Assembly: GCA_903878475.1 (NCBI GenBank) | Contig: CAIRHQ010000205.1 | Span: 1 to 45,684 of the forward strand | DNA from: an uncultured Bacteroidota bacterium | GTDB lineage: Bacteria > Bacteroidota > Bacteroidia > Chitinophagales > Chitinophagaceae | DNA: 45,684 nt | Direction: 5' to 3' | In this document: piece by piece, positions 34,650 through 42,587 of the stretch | Position numbering within the stretch: position 1 is the first letter of the stretch | How the letters are laid out: the number at the start of each line of letters is the position of its first letter | Made by a program: the position numbers and the translations under genes | The notes under the pieces: model-generated | Seen by the model: only the letters and a program-made list of their open reading frames with translations | Databases searched by the model: none | Told to the model about the DNA's origin: nothing

Positions 34650-36872
34650 TCATTTCAACCATTTTACCAGTTGCTGCATCCTTGCCTGATTATAGGCGTT
34701 GTGGTAAGAGGCGATAACGCTTTTCTTTTCACTGGCGGTCAGGTGAAAATTAAGTGCCGCACCCAGATCATCTAATTCCGGCACATACATAAATACAATA
34801 CGATGCAGGTTGGAGTCGAGGTTTGATTGCAAATATCCATACTGATCGGTCTCTGAATAATCCTGCAATTTATACCAGTTGTGTTGCAGCATGGTAGCCG
34901 GCTTTACCAGTATATCGGTGATGGACCCGGTTTCAAAAGGTTGCTGCCAGTTATCTGTCTTCCGGTCGCGCAATTGCAACATTATTACCCCTCCGGTGTT
35001 GGCTTTTATCCAATCCTTGAAATTATCGATGAACCGCAGGGATATCTCCTGCCCGAAATTATCCCGCAAGCCCGCATCCATCACATCAATTACCGGAGTA
35101 GTAGGCAGCCATACATTGGGCAATACATAGGGGAAAGTAGCATTCATCCGAAGCGCCGTGAGTAAGCGTAAATTCATGGGTGACTGCCGGTAAAAAAAAC
35201 TGGCGAAATCAACTGCATCCGGACTGATGCTGGTATCCGAACTTGTAACAATTGGCTTCATCAGGAAACGAATCGGTTGGGTACTGATCATCATCTGCCT
35301 TCCATCACGCGTAATGGTGGAATTGAAGATCATCAACGGAATTTTTGCTGCCGCTTCATCTGCTGTATAATCGCTGAGTTGTGTATTCAATAATCCGCGG
35401 GTGTTTTGCAATAGCTTTTCTTCAAAAGCATATCCCCTGTCTTTCACATATTGATTTTCATTCACTGAAAATTTTTGCGACGGTGCAAAAATATCCCTTG
35501 CGATCATGGACGAAAACACCGGATTCAATAGATCCGAGGCGATATTATGGGTATACACAGCATCTTGCAAGTTGATACTAGAATCGCCCGATACTTTTTT
35601 CCGATACAGCTCGCGATAATATGCCGCGGCCAACATGCCGCCACTGGCCCCGCTGATCAGCATGGTATGTTTCATCATCTGCCCCTGTGTAACCTGGTCA
35701 AGCTGTTGCAGCATATTCATTACAAACGTAGCACTCCTCAATCCGCCTCCGCTTACATTGATAAAAAGCATTACCGGTTTGGGTTCAGATTGCCTCAGTT
35801 TCCATTTTTCCAGGATGCCGATCATATGCAGACTGTCGGCCGTCCTGTTTTCGGGTACACATAACTGTTGTAATGAAGCTTTGTTGTATTCCGGGCGCTC
35901 AATATTGGCAGCATAATTAAGTCCATAGGCTTTGTTCCGGGGATCGATGATCCCTTTTTGATACAAGCCGTCCAGGGCAAAGACCAGCACAATGATGAAG
36001 GGCAGGCTCCAGCTTTGCAAGAGATAGGTAAGTGCTCCGATCACGGCAATAGTGATGGAAAAAAATATAAAAATACTGGCTGCCGCAGGAACCTGAAATA
36101 TCCGGTGGTCGGTATTGAACCCCACCAGGATCAGGAATGTGAAAGCCAGCAGGATACTCAGCATGCCGGAAAAATGATGACGGCTGAAAACCAAGTCAAG
36201 AAAATTCTGGCTGTAATGAGAAACATTTCTCACTTTTTTAAACCGCAACCCATCAGTTAAAAAAAAACTCACTTTCATGCCAAATTTATCTTCCGTGGAT
36301 TCGTGCTTGGGATAGCCCGGTTTTCTTAAATGTTGCGATGCCGCCATCATCGGCGTTAAGGTGCGCTGGATCTGCCTCTCCGCACCAAAGAAAAATCCAA
36401 ATGAAACCAGCAGGGTAAGGATTACGCCACCCAGGATGCCCGCCATCACCACAATGATATCTGCCATAGCCATCAGTTCTTTATGGGCATCAAATGGAAT
36501 TATTCTTGTAAAATAATAGATCAGGAACAACAACGGAAGTGCGGCATTATTGATGCAGTACTTTAAAAATGGATTGCTGGTAGTGGCCAGAAATTTACAA
36601 CGTTTGCTATGCAGGATAAAGGTGGTTACATTCCAGCTCATGATAAAAACACCAAAAGCAACACCCACGATTGAGGAACTGAGGGCATTAACCTTCCCCA
36701 AATATTCAGGAGACAGGAACAGCGCATCGGCGCCGTAATTTTTCATGAACCCACTGTTGATGGTACTGCCCAACAAATACCACTGCACCAGCAAGACCTG
36801 GTATTTTCGGAAATGAAGAATGAATAGCTGAATGGGGAAAGAATAGAAGATATTTTTCAGCAAAGACTTCAT
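34650..36872 (-). CDS. Patatin-like phospholipase with N-terminal membrane domain (B)
   Basis: 740 residues. Hydrophobic spans lie near 11-35, 66-88, 109-126, 137-163, 234-252, 261-286 and 290-302. The lipase domain (about 360-740) has the Gly-rich oxyanion loop VSGGGLRSATFVMNML (about 373-388), nucleophile Ser410 in LISGASGGM, and Asp599 in MDAGLRDNFGQ, where the usual DGG is DAG. The fold and domain order parallel gene A, but sequence identity looks low and the two face opposite directions. It starts 42 bases after ctaA stops, so it may be co-transcribed with ctaA. Substrate unknown. Confidence 0.82.
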   Translation of the reverse strand: MKSLLKNIFYSFPIQLFILHFRKYQVLLVQWYLLGSTINSGFMKNYGADALFLSPEYLGKVNALSSSIVGVAFGVFIMSWNVTTFILHSKRCKFLATTSNPFLKYCINNAALPLLFLIYYFTRIIPFDAHKELMAMADIIVVMAGILGGVILTLLVSFGFFFGAERQIQRTLTPMMAASQHLRKPGYPKHESTEDKFGMKVSFFLTDGLRFKKVRNVSHYSQNFLDLVFSRHHFSGMLSILLAFTFLILVGFNTDHRIFQVPAAASIFIFFSITIAVIGALTYLLQSWSLPFIIVLVFALDGLYQKGIIDPRNKAYGLNYAANIERPEYNKASLQQLCVPENRTADSLHMIGILEKWKLRQSEPKPVMLFINVSGGGLRSATFVMNMLQQLDQVTQGQMMKHTMLISGASGGMLAAAYYRELYRKKVSGDSSINLQDAVYTHNIASDLLNPVFSSMIARDIFAPSQKFSVNENQYVKDRGYAFEEKLLQNTRGLLNTQLSDYTADEAAAKIPLMIFNSTITRDGRQMMISTQPIRFLMKPIVTSSDTSISPDAVDFASFFYRQSPMNLRLLTALRMNATFPYVLPNVWLPTTPVIDVMDAGLRDNFGQEISLRFIDNFKDWIKANTGGVIMLQLRDRKTDNWQQPFETGSITDILVKPATMLQHNWYKLQDYSETDQYGYLQSNLDSNLHRIVFMYVPELDDLGAALNFHLTASEKKSVIASYHNAYNQARMQQLVKWLK

Positions 36873-36914
36873 GGAAAATGTTGTTCTTTAAAATTACAAC
36901 AAATAACAGGAAGA

Positions 36915-37973
36915 TCACCGAGCCGGCTGCTTTCTCAAAACAAATAACAAACCAAGCATCACCATCAGTAACAGCATGGCTACAAACTGGTGTGCCACAC
37001 CAAGCCATACCAGTCGATTGGTATCAGTGGCATTCAATACCGTAAACACACCCAGTATCACCTGCAGCATCACCAGCAGGATCATGGAATTTCGCAATCG
37101 GTTGAACAAGGAATAGGTTTTAAGAAAATAGGTTTTATTCCACCAGATCAGCATCAGGATAAAAAGCAGGTAGGCTAAACCACGGTGAATAAAATGTATC
37201 GTTATTGGATTTGAAAAAAGATTCCCCGGCAAGGAAGGTAGATCGCCCATTCCGGTAGGGATCATATGTCCATTGATATCGGGCCAGGTTGGTGCTGCCA
37301 TGGCCGCTTTTAATCCGGCCATGAAACCGCCATAAATTAATTGCACAACCAATCCAACAAATATGATGGTCAGCAATGATCTTACCCGCGGTTGTACCAG
37401 TTGTTGTTCAACAGGCACCATCAAACTCAACGCAAACCAAAGGGTATAACACAACAAGCCCAATGCCGCAATAAAATGAGTAGTGAGTTCTACATGTCCA
37501 ACAAAATATTTTTCGGGTACCAGTCCACTCTTTACCATCACCCAGCCAATGGCTCCCTGCAGGGCACCTAATACAAACAAGACCAGCATGGGCCGTATCA
37601 TGCCCCGGCTAAACTTTTTCGTAACCAGAAAATAAATGAATCCGATCAGGAATACCAGTCCCATCAACCTAGCCCAAACACGATGAAACCATTCCCAGAA
37701 AAATATGAACTTAAAATTGTGTAAAGAAAAATTCTGATGCACGTATTTGAACTGGTCGGTATGTTTATATTTATCGAACTCGGCCATCCAGGCCGCATCA
37801 TTCAAGGGTGGTAAAGCACCAGTAATGGGTTTCCATTCTGTAATCGATAGTCCGGATTCAGTCAACCTGGTGATACCCCCCAGCATCACTTGAATCACGA
37901 TCATGCCCACGCCGATCAATAACCATATGGCCACTTGTTTGGAAGCCCGCTGTGTAGATAGAACATCCGTCAT
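36915..37973 (-). CDS. ctaA: Heme A synthase (COX15/CtaA)
   Basis: Oxidises heme O to heme A for cytochrome oxidase in the inner membrane. 352 residues with eight hydrophobic spans and the family motifs MLGGITRLTESGLSITEWKPITGALPPL (about 30-57), EWFHRVWARLMGL, HVELTTHFIAALGL, IHFIHRGLAYLLF and GVAHQFVAMLLL, which supply the heme-ligand histidines. The length matches the eukaryote/proteobacteria-type CtaA. It diverges from rnhB across 83 bases and is the first gene of a short unit with patatin B. Confidence 0.95.
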   Translation of the reverse strand: MTDVLSTQRASKQVAIWLLIGVGMIVIQVMLGGITRLTESGLSITEWKPITGALPPLNDAAWMAEFDKYKHTDQFKYVHQNFSLHNFKFIFFWEWFHRVWARLMGLVFLIGFIYFLVTKKFSRGMIRPMLVLFVLGALQGAIGWVMVKSGLVPEKYFVGHVELTTHFIAALGLLCYTLWFALSLMVPVEQQLVQPRVRSLLTIIFVGLVVQLIYGGFMAGLKAAMAAPTWPDINGHMIPTGMGDLPSLPGNLFSNPITIHFIHRGLAYLLFILMLIWWNKTYFLKTYSLFNRLRNSMILLVMLQVILGVFTVLNATDTNRLVWLGVAHQFVAMLLLMVMLGLLFVLRKQPAR

Positions 37974-38039
37974 AGCTGCAAATTTACTGCAGGGATATTG
38001 GTTAACCCCCGAATACCGGAATTTTTATCTTTTTAACTG

Positions 38040-38058
38040 ATATTTGTTAAACAAATAT
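38040..38058. promoter_or_regulatory. 19-bp palindrome over the rnhB start codon
   Basis: ATATTTGTT-A-AACAAATAT is a perfect odd palindrome that includes the first two bases of the rnhB ATG. It could be an operator or an RNA hairpin affecting initiation. A second overlapping inverted pair, TTTAAC (38032-38037) / GTTAAA (38046-38051), is also present. Confidence 0.4.
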
Positions 38059-38644
38059 GTTAGCCCCCTTCCTCCATCAACATCTTATAGAAGCCGGTAT
38101 CGACGAGGCCGGGCGCGGCTGCTATGCCGGGCCCGTGTTTGCGGCTGCGGTGATCCTCCCAAAGGATTTCAGGCATCCCTTGTTGAACGACAGCAAACAA
38201 CTCAATGAAAAACAGCGTGACCTGCTGAGGCCGCTGATCGAAAAGGAAAGCATTGCCTTTGGCGTTGGGCAGATCGATCAGAAAGAGATCGACCGTATCA
38301 ATATTTTACAGGCCAGTTTCCGCGCTATGCATTTGTCTATTGAACAACTTGCTGTTACACCCGAAATATTGCTGGTGGATGGCAACCGTTTCAAAACTTA
38401 TCCATTCATCCCGCATCAGTGCATTGTAAAAGGAGATGGAAAGATCGCCAGCATTGCTGCGGCCAGTATATTGGCCAAGACTTACAGGGACGCCTACATG
38501 AAAAAAATTCATCTTGCATTTCCGCAATATGGATGGGACAAGAACAAGGGATACGGAACGCAAGTACATCGGGATGCGATTGAACGCTTAGGACTTTGCA
38601 TCCACCACCGAAAAAGTTTTAAGATATTACCGGCGCAAAAATGA
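38057..38644 (+). CDS. rnhB: Ribonuclease HII
   Basis: Removes RNA, including single ribonucleotides, from RNA-DNA hybrids. 195 residues with the catalytic segment [24 protein letters not shown] (about 12-35, Asp16 and Glu17), [26 protein letters not shown] (third acidic residue) and [17 protein letters not shown] (fourth). C-terminus is standard. The ATG at 38057 lies within a palindrome. Its stop abuts the stop of convergent tsaC. Confidence 0.97.
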   Translation: MLAPFLHQHLIEAGIDEAGRGCYAGPVFAAAVILPKDFRHPLLNDSKQLNEKQRDLLRPLIEKESIAFGVGQIDQKEIDRINILQASFRAMHLSIEQLAVTPEILLVDGNRFKTYPFIPHQCIVKGDGKIASIAAASILAKTYRDAYMKKIHLAFPQYGWDKNKGYGTQVHRDAIERLGLCIHHRKSFKILPAQK

Positions 38645-39256
38645 TCAATCCAATATGATCTCTCCCAAACCCTGACGGGTGATCACCCATTCATCTGATG
38701 TACAATCCACAATGGTAGAGGGCGTCATGCCGCCAATACCACCATCGATCACAAAATCAACCTGGCTGCCAAATTTTTCGAAGATGATCTCGGGATCAGT
38801 ATATTCTTCCACCATCTCGCCCGGCAATGAAGCACTGAGGATGGGGTTGCCCATTGCTTCAAGGATAGACTGACAGATCAGGTTCTCCGGTACCCGTAAA
38901 CCAATGGTGAGTTTTTTGCTCAATAACATTTTAGGTACTTCCTTGCTGGCCGGTAAGATGAACGTATAAGGGCCGGGCAAATAACTTTTTAGGAGCCGGT
39001 ACAACGGGGTGTCAATACTTTTTGTGTAATCGCTTAAATGGCTTAAATCGCGGCAAATGAACGACAGTTGTGCTTTCTGAGGATCCACTTGTTTGATCTG
39101 GCAGATCCTTTCCACTGCCTTGTGCTGCCGGATATCGCATCCCAGTCCGTAAATGGTATCGGTTGGATAAATGATCAAACCCCCGTCTTTCAGGCATTCG
39201 GCCACCTGGCTGATGAGCCGGGGCTGTGGATTTTGGGGATGGATATGTATGAGCAT
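38645..39256 (-). CDS. tsaC: L-threonylcarbamoyladenylate synthase (TsaC/YrdC/Sua5 family)
   Basis: Makes threonylcarbamoyl-AMP for the t6A modification of ANN-decoding tRNAs. 203 residues with GGLIIYPTDTIYGLGCDIRQHKAVERICQIKQ (about 26-57), QLSFICRDLSHLSDYT, YLPGPYTFILPASKEVPKML, TIGLRVPENLICQSIL and STIVDCTSDEWVITRQGLGEI at the end, all family signatures. The ATG at 39256 gives the normal length; an upstream frame extension to 39304 has no family counterpart. It diverges from the PfkB kinase gene by 85 bases. Confidence 0.93.
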   Translation of the reverse strand: MLIHIHPQNPQPRLISQVAECLKDGGLIIYPTDTIYGLGCDIRQHKAVERICQIKQVDPQKAQLSFICRDLSHLSDYTKSIDTPLYRLLKSYLPGPYTFILPASKEVPKMLLSKKLTIGLRVPENLICQSILEAMGNPILSASLPGEMVEEYTDPEIIFEKFGSQVDFVIDGGIGGMTPSTIVDCTSDEWVITRQGLGEIILD

Positions 39257-39341
39257 AATTTTTAACCGCAACAGGATCCAATCCATTAATTTTGCAGCAT
39301 TCAAATTTATTACTAATTATTACAATAAACGCTAAATCCTC

Positions 39342-40265
39342 ATGTCTGTCATTACTTTAGGCACAATGGCCTTTGATGCCATCGAAACACCATTCGGAAA
39401 AGTTGATAAAATCGTGGGCGGCTCGGGTACCTATGTAGCCTATGCAGCCAGCCATTTTGTAACCCCTATTCAACAAATTTCGATCGTGGGTTATGATTTT
39501 CCGCAGGAAGAAATGGATGCCATGAAGGCTCGTGGGGTAGAACTCGATGGGGTAGAGATCGTGCCTGATAAAAAATCTTTTTTCTGGAGCGGTAAATATC
39601 ATATCGATATGAATACCCGCGACACGTTGATCACCGACCTGAATGTGCTGGCCGATTTTAATCCAGTGGTTCCTGATTCTTATCAGGGTGCCGAATACTT
39701 AATGCTGGGTAACCTGATGCCTAAATTACAGATGAGTGTTATCGACCAGTTGAAACAAAGGCCCAAACTGATCGTGATGGATACCATGAATTTTTGGATG
39801 GATATTGCCATGGACGATCTGAAAGCCGTTCTCAAAAAAGTAGATGTGCTTTTGGTGAATGATGGAGAAGCCCGGCAGCTGAGTGGTGAACTTTCATTGG
39901 TGAAAGCTGCACGTACCATTATGAAGATGGGACCAAAATTCCTGATCATCAAAAAAGGTGAACATGGGGCCTTGCTGTTTCACGAAGACCATGTTTTCTT
40001 TGCCCCTGCCCTTCCGTTGGAAGAAGTATTTGATCCCACGGGTGCCGGTGATACCTTCGCCGGAGGCTTTATCGGTCATCTGGCAAAAACCAATGACATC
40101 AGTTTCGACAATATGAAAACAGCCATCATCATTGGTAGTGCCATGGCCAGTTTCTGCGTGGAAAAATTCGGTTCAGAACGTTTGAAAGAAATTACGAAAG
40201 CCGATATTGATGCCAGACTTGCAGAGTTTGTGCAACTGGTGAATTTCGATATCGACCTAGTTTAA
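39342..40265 (+). CDS. PfkB-family carbohydrate kinase
   Basis: 307 residues of the ribokinase/PfkB fold. The N-terminal motif KIVGGSGTYVAYAASHFV (about 23-40) is the sugar-binding Gly-rich segment, and EVFDPTGAGDTFAGGFIGHLA (GAGD 234-237, catalytic Asp237) is the PfkB signature 2. LIIKKGEHGALLF is the strand before the ATP site. The sugar or nucleoside substrate cannot be told; relatives in Bacteroidota are annotated as sugar kinase or ribokinase-like. A strong terminator follows. Confidence 0.9.
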   Translation: MSVITLGTMAFDAIETPFGKVDKIVGGSGTYVAYAASHFVTPIQQISIVGYDFPQEEMDAMKARGVELDGVEIVPDKKSFFWSGKYHIDMNTRDTLITDLNVLADFNPVVPDSYQGAEYLMLGNLMPKLQMSVIDQLKQRPKLIVMDTMNFWMDIAMDDLKAVLKKVDVLLVNDGEARQLSGELSLVKAARTIMKMGPKFLIIKKGEHGALLFHEDHVFFAPALPLEEVFDPTGAGDTFAGGFIGHLAKTNDISFDNMKTAIIIGSAMASFCVEKFGSERLKEITKADIDARLAEFVQLVNFDIDLV

Positions 40266-40287
40266 TGAACGATCATATTATTTTTGT

Positions 40288-40311
40288 AAGCCCGTGTGAA
40301 CGGGCTTTTTT
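40288..40311 (+). terminator. Intrinsic terminator of the PfkB kinase gene
   Basis: AAGCCCGT (40288-40295) and ACGGGCTT (40300-40307) form a perfect 8-bp stem with a GTGA loop, followed by a run of T. Confidence 0.93.
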
Positions 40312-40341
40312 GTTAATTTTATATCAACTTAATCTTCCCAT

Positions 40342-41958
40342 ATGAAGTTTTTCCCTAAACTACTTATCGCTGTTTCGGTATTGCTGTTCATCCAGATCAC
40401 GGGCGTTGCGCAAACCACCGCACCCAAACTAAAAGGATGGCAGCTGCTCAATTATAAAGAAGACGGCTATATGGGCACGGGTGTAAAAGAAGCCTACGAT
40501 TTATTAAAGGGCAGGAAGAGCCAGACCGTGATCATTGCTGTGATCGACAGCGGTGTGGATACCCTGCAGGAAGACCTTAAGGCGGCGCTTTGGGTAAACC
40601 CACGCGAAATTCCCGGCAACGGAAAAGATGATGACGGTAACGGATACACGGACGATATACATGGCTGGAATTTCTGTGGTAGCAGCAGTGGCGAGAACCT
40701 CAGCAACAATACCCACGAAATAGAAAGGGTATATCATAAATGGAAAAATGAGTTTGAAGGAATTTCTGAAAAAAAGATCCCCGCCGACAGAAAATTTTTA
40801 TACAGCCAGTGGAAAAGAGCAGAAAGCCTCATTAATAAAGACTACGAGGAGTATCAGCAAAATATCAAGAACATTGAAAATGCATCCTTACTTTTTAATA
40901 GCAGCAATACCATTCTCACGAGCTATCTGAAAAAAACTGATTTCATCAAAGCCGACCTGGCTGCTGTTAATGGCAGCGACAGTGTGAACTGGGCTGTTCG
41001 TTTATGGAAATCGGTATTCGACCGGGGTAGTGATCCTGAAATAAAAAATACTGATATCATCCGAGACCTGGAAGCTTACCACAATACCTTAGTCAATAAC
41101 AGAAAAAGAAAAGAAGATCTTCCGGTTGATTTTCGGGGTGCTCTTACCAAAGACAATTATGAAAATATTCATGATAGCATTTATGGCAACAATAACCTGA
41201 AATCCTCCAGCGGCAATCATGGCACGCATGTAAGTGGTATCATTGGTGCCATCCGCAATAATAATATAGGCATGGATGGTATCGTTGATAATGTGCGCAT
41301 CATGATGATCAGGGCGGTGCCCGGTGGCGATGAGCACGATAAGGATGTGGCACTGGCCATTCGCTATGCGGTCAATAATGGCGCCTCCATCATCAATATG
41401 AGTTTTGGTAAACCGGTATCTCCTTATAAACAACTGGTAGATGATGCCATTGCCTACGCAGCATCAAAAAATGTGTTGCTGGTACATGGATCGGGCAACG
41501 ACGGACAGGATATTGATGAGAATAGTTTTTACCCCAGCCCCTTTATGCAGGATGGAACGAAGGCAAGTAATATGTTAACCGTTGGTGCCAGCGGTGATTA
41601 TAGCCTCGATGGACTGGTAGCCGGATTTTCAAATTACGGGATCAAAACAGTTGACCTGTTTGCGCCGGGCATGTATATCAACTCTACCATTACCAACAAC
41701 AATTATGAACCCGCCGATGGCACCAGCATGGCGAGCCCTGTGGCAGCAGGTGTTGCAGGATTATTAAAATCATATTTTCCTGCACTCACTCCTGCTCAAA
41801 TAATTGACCTGCTGATGCGATCAGGCACATCCATTACAGATTCGGTAACCTTACCGGGCACCGATAAAAAAACCACCCTGAACAAACTATGTAAAAGCGG
41901 GAAGATCATCAACGCATATGAAGCTATTAAACTAGCATTGCAACAATATGCCCATTAA
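40342..41958 (+). CDS. S8 family serine protease (subtilisin-like), secreted
   Basis: 538 residues with a signal peptide (MKFFPKLLIAVSVLLFIQITGVAQ). The catalytic triad is Asp69 (AVIDSGVDTL), His293 (GNHGTHVSGI) and Ser462 (GTSMASPVAAG); oxyanion Asn386 is in GSGNDGQ. About 220 residues separate Asp and His, far more than in subtilisin (about 30), owing to an inserted Lys/Glu/Asn-rich segment (residues 110-280), as seen in other Bacteroidota S8 peptidases. No C-terminal sorting domain is visible. It is probably a periplasmic or exported protease. Terminator-type hairpin 41967-41997 serves the convergent gene. Confidence 0.93.
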   Translation: MKFFPKLLIAVSVLLFIQITGVAQTTAPKLKGWQLLNYKEDGYMGTGVKEAYDLLKGRKSQTVIIAVIDSGVDTLQEDLKAALWVNPREIPGNGKDDDGNGYTDDIHGWNFCGSSSGENLSNNTHEIERVYHKWKNEFEGISEKKIPADRKFLYSQWKRAESLINKDYEEYQQNIKNIENASLLFNSSNTILTSYLKKTDFIKADLAAVNGSDSVNWAVRLWKSVFDRGSDPEIKNTDIIRDLEAYHNTLVNNRKRKEDLPVDFRGALTKDNYENIHDSIYGNNNLKSSSGNHGTHVSGIIGAIRNNNIGMDGIVDNVRIMMIRAVPGGDEHDKDVALAIRYAVNNGASIINMSFGKPVSPYKQLVDDAIAYAASKNVLLVHGSGNDGQDIDENSFYPSPFMQDGTKASNMLTVGASGDYSLDGLVAGFSNYGIKTVDLFAPGMYINSTITNNNYEPADGTSMASPVAAGVAGLLKSYFPALTPAQIIDLLMRSGTSITDSVTLPGTDKKTTLNKLCKSGKIINAYEAIKLALQQYAH

Positions 41959-41966
41959 AAAACCGG

Positions 41967-41997
41967 CAAAAAAAACAGGCTGCCCGAGAGCAGCCTG
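41967..41997 (-). terminator. Intrinsic terminator of the small membrane protein gene
   Basis: CAGGCTGC (41976-41983) and GCAGCCTG (41990-41997) form a perfect 8-bp stem with a 6-base loop, followed on the minus strand by a run of eight T. It lies between convergent genes; on the plus strand there is no T-run. Confidence 0.88.
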
Positions 41998-42019
41998 CAT
42001 CTATCAATAATTTATTTTA

Positions 42020-42469
42020 TTAGAATACTACAAAGATCAGGAGCGACAATACAACCCAGATACCACAACCGATCCAAGTCCATTTGTGGAAATTGCTATC
42101 CCTTGAAAATATATAAGCACCCAATACACCCAATAATCCAAGGAAGAAACCCAATGCCAGTCCGCCCCAGTTGGTGCCTTCGCTACCAGCATTTCCGGCA
42201 GCCTTTAACTGCTGCTTCATTCTGTATTGCGTAAGCTTAAACGAAGCTTTTTCAAAAACATTCAGTTTTTTACCGCGGTATTGACCATATTCTTTCGGAC
42301 TAAGGTTCACAAACCATTTCATAAAAGCAATTTCCTGTTGCTTTTTAGAAACGGTTGGACTAACGTCTGTACTAGGGTTTATGGAAAAAGAACTGGGCAC
42401 TGCCGATCCGCCTGCATAGCTCATGAACGACAGCACTGTGATACTGAATAATAATCTGAATAGTTTCAT
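42020..42469 (-). CDS. Small membrane protein with signal peptide, unknown function
   Basis: 149 residues: signal peptide MKLFRLLFSITVLSFMSYAGG, a soluble segment of about 80 residues with MKWFVNLSPKEYGQYRGKKLNVFEKASFKL, and two hydrophobic spans near 103-118 and 129-148. The general type (exported, then two C-terminal spans after a KxxxFKL-type amphipathic stretch) is common in Bacteroidota, but I cannot name the family. Its transcript ends at the terminator at 41967-41997. Confidence 0.65.
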   Translation of the reverse strand: MKLFRLLFSITVLSFMSYAGGSAVPSSFSINPSTDVSPTVSKKQQEIAFMKWFVNLSPKEYGQYRGKKLNVFEKASFKLTQYRMKQQLKAAGNAGSEGTNWGGLALGFFLGLLGVLGAYIFSRDSNFHKWTWIGCGIWVVLSLLIFVVF

Positions 42470-42587
42470 AGTAAATAGTTTTGGGTGAAAAATTATAACC
42501 CAATATAAAAATAATATTTAATAAAAAATGAAAATATTTTCTGCCGAATAAGCTTTTGATTACTCATTATTCAACATATTAAATTTC

